The notes beneath the pieces are model-generated. The model had not been told where the DNA came from, did not search any database, and was given only the letters and a program-made list of their open reading frames with translations. This document shows, piece by piece, positions 5,496-7,228 of a stretch of 7,228 bases of DNA (position 1 is the stretch's first letter; the number at the start of each line of letters is the position of its first letter). The stretch spans positions 1 through 7,228 of the forward strand of contig JAUPKV010000422.1 in NCBI GenBank assembly GCA_030837265.1. The letters are read 5' to 3'. Position numbers and translations under genes: made by a program. Origin of the DNA: Methanobacteriota archaeon. GTDB lineage: Archaea > Halobacteriota > Methanosarcinia > Methanosarcinales > Methanosarcinaceae.

Positions 5496-5553
5496 ATCAC
5501 CTGTGATTGATTAATTCATTAGATATTGAATATCTGTTCTTAAATATAAAAAA
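5496..5553 (-). promoter_or_regulatory. mc1 promoter with perfect 15-bp dyad
   Basis: On the minus strand TTTATATTTA (within 5541-5553) is a convincing TATA box, predicting a start near 5515-5520. Between TATA and start lies AGATATTGAATATCT (5521-5535), a perfect 7-1-7 palindrome suited to a repressor. A second dyad, ATCAC-CT-GTGAT (5496-5507), overlaps the likely SD. Confidence 0.55.
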
Positions 5554-5577
5554 CTTATGCAGATGTTGGTCGTTGAT

Positions 5578-5601
5578 ATTGATATTAATTTTTATATCAA
5601 T
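5578..5601. repeat. 8-bp inverted repeat between mc1 and the small ORF
   Basis: ATTGATAT (5578-5585) and ATATCAAT (5594-5601) are exact inverted copies around an 8-bp AT spacer. TTGATA is also tandemly repeated at 5573-5584. It may be an operator or part of the 3' end of the small-ORF transcript; AT-richness makes chance possible. Confidence 0.3.
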
Positions 5602-5625
5602 TAAATCATAAGGATAATATAACCC

Positions 5626-5640
5626 AAAAATAAAAAAGAA
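5626..5640 (-). terminator. U-rich terminator of the small ORF
   Basis: On the minus strand this reads TTCTTTTTTATTTTT, a strong U-tract 17 bp after the stop of the 47-codon ORF. It suggests that the small ORF is transcribed separately from mc1. Confidence 0.45.
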
Positions 5641-5656
5641 TTTGTTTTAATATATT

Positions 5657-5800
5657 TCAACAAGCCATATTATTTAGTATCATTTGTTTAATGTCCTGAA
5701 CATCATGAGTTTTGTACTTTGCATAATTTTGCAATTCAAAAATTGCACTCATCATGCGTAGTGTCTTTAATTGTTTCTTTGTAAGTTCAATTAATACCAT
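5657..5800 (-). CDS. 47-residue small protein, function unknown
   Basis: This short frame encodes 47 residues, starting MVLIELTKKQLKTL and ending NNMAC. The ATG at 5800 is preceded by GGAG (minus strand of 5811-5814), 10 nt away and followed by a G-rich GTGGGG. A TATA box lies at 5851-5860 and a U-rich terminator at 5626-5640, so a complete small transcription unit can be drawn. The peptide is predicted to be almost entirely helical and slightly basic, with an N-terminal amphipathic helix (LTKKQLKTLRMMSAIFEL, 6-23) and a second helix from about 33. It has no membrane segment. One Cys is the last residue. It matches no family I know. A small regulator or partner protein is possible. Its position upstream of mc1 on the same strand may be incidental. 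Confidence 0.6.
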   Translation of the reverse strand: MVLIELTKKQLKTLRMMSAIFELQNYAKYKTHDVQDIKQMILNNMAC

Positions 5801-5830
5801 TTTTACCCCACTCCACTTAAAATGATTTTT

Positions 5831-5874
5831 AATATGTAATAAGAAGCATTAATATATATTCAAATATGTAATAA
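5831..5874 (-). promoter_or_regulatory. Small-ORF promoter bracketed by two identical 12-bp repeats
   Basis: AATATGTAATAA occurs at 5831-5842 and 5863-5874, 32 bp apart, close to three helical turns. Between them lies the perfect palindrome AATATATATT (5851-5860), which serves as a TATA box for the minus-strand small ORF, with a predicted start near 5830. One repeat covers the start-site side and the other the TFB-recognition side, as expected for a repressor or regulator site. Confidence 0.5.
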
Positions 5875-6052
5875 AGCTCCTTATTTTTATTCTCTTTTCC
5901 ACCTGAAGCCGAAATAAAAAACAAACAATCTTATACAAACAATCTTTGTAATAGAACCTGTCCGATAGATTCATCCTTCTTCAAATACTTCAGTTTCATA
6001 CAGTCTACTCCATAAATTATAATATGTTTAGCAATATACGAATACTAGAAAC
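5875..6052. other. AT-rich spacer before the TIM-barrel gene
   Basis: No gene is seen here. ACAAACAATCTT occurs twice in tandem (5921-5932 and 5935-5946, period 14). A TATA-like AAATTATAATATG (6014-6026) precedes the gene at 6053 by about the distance expected for a leaderless or very short leader, which agrees with the absence of an SD before that ATG. Confidence 0.45.
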
Positions 6053-6883
6053 ATGTCATCGGAAAGCTTACTTTTTGGAACTGCCGGAATTCCACTAAGC
6101 GCGAAAGGACGCAATAGTGTCTCCGGGATAACGAAAATCAGGGAACTTGGCCTTGATTGTATGGAACTTGAGTTTGTCCAGGGGGTTCGGATTAGTGAAA
6201 ATGGAGCAAGGAATGTTTTGGAAACCTCCTTAAAAGAAAAAATAGCTTTAAGCGTTCACGCACCTTATTATATAAACCTTAACTCTCAAGACGAAGAAAA
6301 ACTAAAATCAAGCATTGAGAGGATCTATCAGTCCGCCAGGTTAGGTAGCCTGTGCGGTGCCGAATCGATCGTTTTTCATGCAGCTTTTTACCAGAATAAA
6401 GACAGGCAAGAAGTCTATAATACAGTATCTTCAGCCCTTCAAAAGCTTACATATCAACTTAGGGACGAAGGAATTTCTGCAGTCCTGCGCCCTGAGACTA
6501 TGGGCAAACATACTCAATTTGGATCCCTTGATGAGGTGCTTGCCCTCAGTGCGGAAATTGAGGGTGTAATGCCCTGTCTTGACTTTTCTCACATGCACGC
6601 AAGGGAAGGAAAAGAAAACTCCTATTCTGAGTTTATTACTATTCTTTCCAAATTAGAGAATACCTTAGGAAAAGAAGGTCTCTCAAACATGCACATGCAT
6701 ATCTCCGGAATAGAGTATGACAAGAACGGAGAAAAGAAGCATCTGACTTTGCATGAATCGGACTTAAAATATATTGAACTTTTGGAAGCTCTCAAAGAAT
6801 TCAAAGTTAAGGGATTAGTAATATGTGAAAGTCCTTCCCTTGAAGAAGATGCACTTCTGCTCAGAAAAACTTACCATGGATAG
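6053..6883 (+). CDS. Endonuclease IV-like (AP endonuclease family 2) TIM-barrel protein
   Basis: This 276-residue protein belongs to the xylose-isomerase-like TIM-barrel superfamily and is closest to endonuclease IV, which cuts the backbone at abasic sites in base excision repair using a metal cluster. Motifs run in Nfo order: SVHAPYYINL (67-76, His69), IVFHAAFY (106-113, His109), RPETMG (146-151, Glu148), PCLDFSHMHA (174-183, Asp177, His180), HMHISGIEY (214-222, His214/His216), EKKHLTLHESD (227-237, His230) and CESP (258-261, Glu259). These positions track the E. coli metal ligands closely. However, the Asp of the Nfo DRH motif is Lys228 here and the HPG motif is HAA, so metal content or substrate may differ. 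No SD precedes ATG 6053, and a leaderless transcript is likely. It could alternatively be a sugar isomerase-like enzyme, but endonuclease IV-like is the best call. Confidence 0.85.
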   Translation: MSSESLLFGTAGIPLSAKGRNSVSGITKIRELGLDCMELEFVQGVRISENGARNVLETSLKEKIALSVHAPYYINLNSQDEEKLKSSIERIYQSARLGSLCGAESIVFHAAFYQNKDRQEVYNTVSSALQKLTYQLRDEGISAVLRPETMGKHTQFGSLDEVLALSAEIEGVMPCLDFSHMHAREGKENSYSEFITILSKLENTLGKEGLSNMHMHISGIEYDKNGEKKHLTLHESDLKYIELLEALKEFKVKGLVICESPSLEEDALLLRKTYHG

Positions 6884-6908
6884 TTTTCTTTTACCCTTTG
6901 GCTCCGAT

Positions 6909-7228
6909 TTACCTGCAGAACCGTGTTCCGCTCATCAACTCATAATACTGCCGAGTAGGCTCTTCCCAGCTCATATCCTTTGCAAGAAGGAAGGCCTCCC
7001 GGCAAAGAAGTCTGTACTTCACCCTATCGTCAATAAAATTCCGTGTAAAATAACTGACAGCAAGAGCATAATCAAGGACAGTTTCATAGTAGGAAAGATC
7101 AATGTTGTTTACTACTATCACTCCTCCAAGCCCTTCTCCCTCAACCTGAGACTCGATAGCCCTTACCGCATCACTAAAACCACATACCTTGCTGACCACG
7201 CTAGGAGTCCCCTCTTTCCCGGCCTCAA
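6909..7228 (-). CDS. Probable GT-B glycosyltransferase, C-terminal part only
   Basis: This frame is open through the right edge; 105 C-terminal residues are visible and the true start lies outside the window. The visible part begins EAGKEGTPSVVSK, which resembles the second Glu of the E-x7-E nucleotide-sugar motif followed by the GTPVV strand of GT4/GT5 enzymes. GVIVVNNIDLSYYETVL then stands where the usual 'LVPPGDPEALA' segment lies. The end, AFLLAKDMSWEEPTRQYYELM, matches the closing helix of this fold (SWE...YxxL). The enzyme would move a sugar from a nucleotide donor; a glycogen/starch-synthase-like or cell-surface role is possible, but the acceptor cannot be read from this fragment. A GTG at 7199 exists but lies inside the domain and is not a credible start. 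It converges on the TIM-barrel gene with a 25-bp gap. Confidence 0.72.
   Translation of the reverse strand, partial: EAGKEGTPSVVSKVCGFSDAVRAIESQVEGEGLGGVIVVNNIDLSYYETVLDYALAVSYFTRNFIDDRVKYRLLCREAFLLAKDMSWEEPTRQYYELMSGTRFCR

Overview
The window looks like chromosome from a Methanosarcina-type archaeon. The protein content shows this: a RadA recombinase, an archaeal-type phosphopantetheine adenylyltransferase, and the methanogen chromosomal protein MC1, which is typical of Methanosarcinales and some halophilic relatives. AT-rich spacers with archaeal TATA boxes and many starts with weak or no Shine-Dalgarno (SD) sequence fit the same picture. No species call can be made from sequence alone.

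Left region (1-2846) is a small regulatory island. A 135-residue protein with a CPVCG zinc knuckle and a winged-helix-like C-terminus (106-513, minus) lies downstream of a ribbon-helix-helix (RHH) repressor-like protein (646-1014, minus). Divergent from these is a soluble 456-residue histidine kinase (1476-2846, plus). Its first ~50 residues read as another RHH DNA-binding domain, followed by PAS, HisKA_2 and HATPase domains. The spacer next to the RHH repressor holds a dense cluster of short dyads (1043-1117), one of them where the repressor's own TATA box should be. No receiver domain or response regulator is visible. The unusual possibility here is a kinase that carries its own DNA-binding domain beside a partner RHH protein.

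Middle region (2883-4973) is core housekeeping. radA (minus) ends against the kinase gene across a 9-bp hairpin. radA and coaD diverge from one shared TATA element near 3993-4001. coaD ends in a good hairpin plus U-tract terminator and is followed by a conserved-looking 111-residue protein of unknown function.

Right region (4974-7228) starts with a 78-bp element bounded by perfect 12-bp inverted repeats, lying between convergent genes. Next comes mc1 (minus), whose promoter contains a perfect 15-bp dyad. Upstream of mc1 is an unlisted 47-residue small ORF (5657-5800, minus) with a good SD and a promoter bracketed by two identical 12-bp direct repeats. A 276-residue endonuclease IV-like TIM-barrel protein (6053-6883, plus) follows, probably expressed from a near-leaderless transcript. 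The C-terminal part of a probable GT-B glycosyltransferase (6909-7228, minus) runs off the right edge.

No tRNA, rRNA, CRISPR array or intact insertion sequence was seen.
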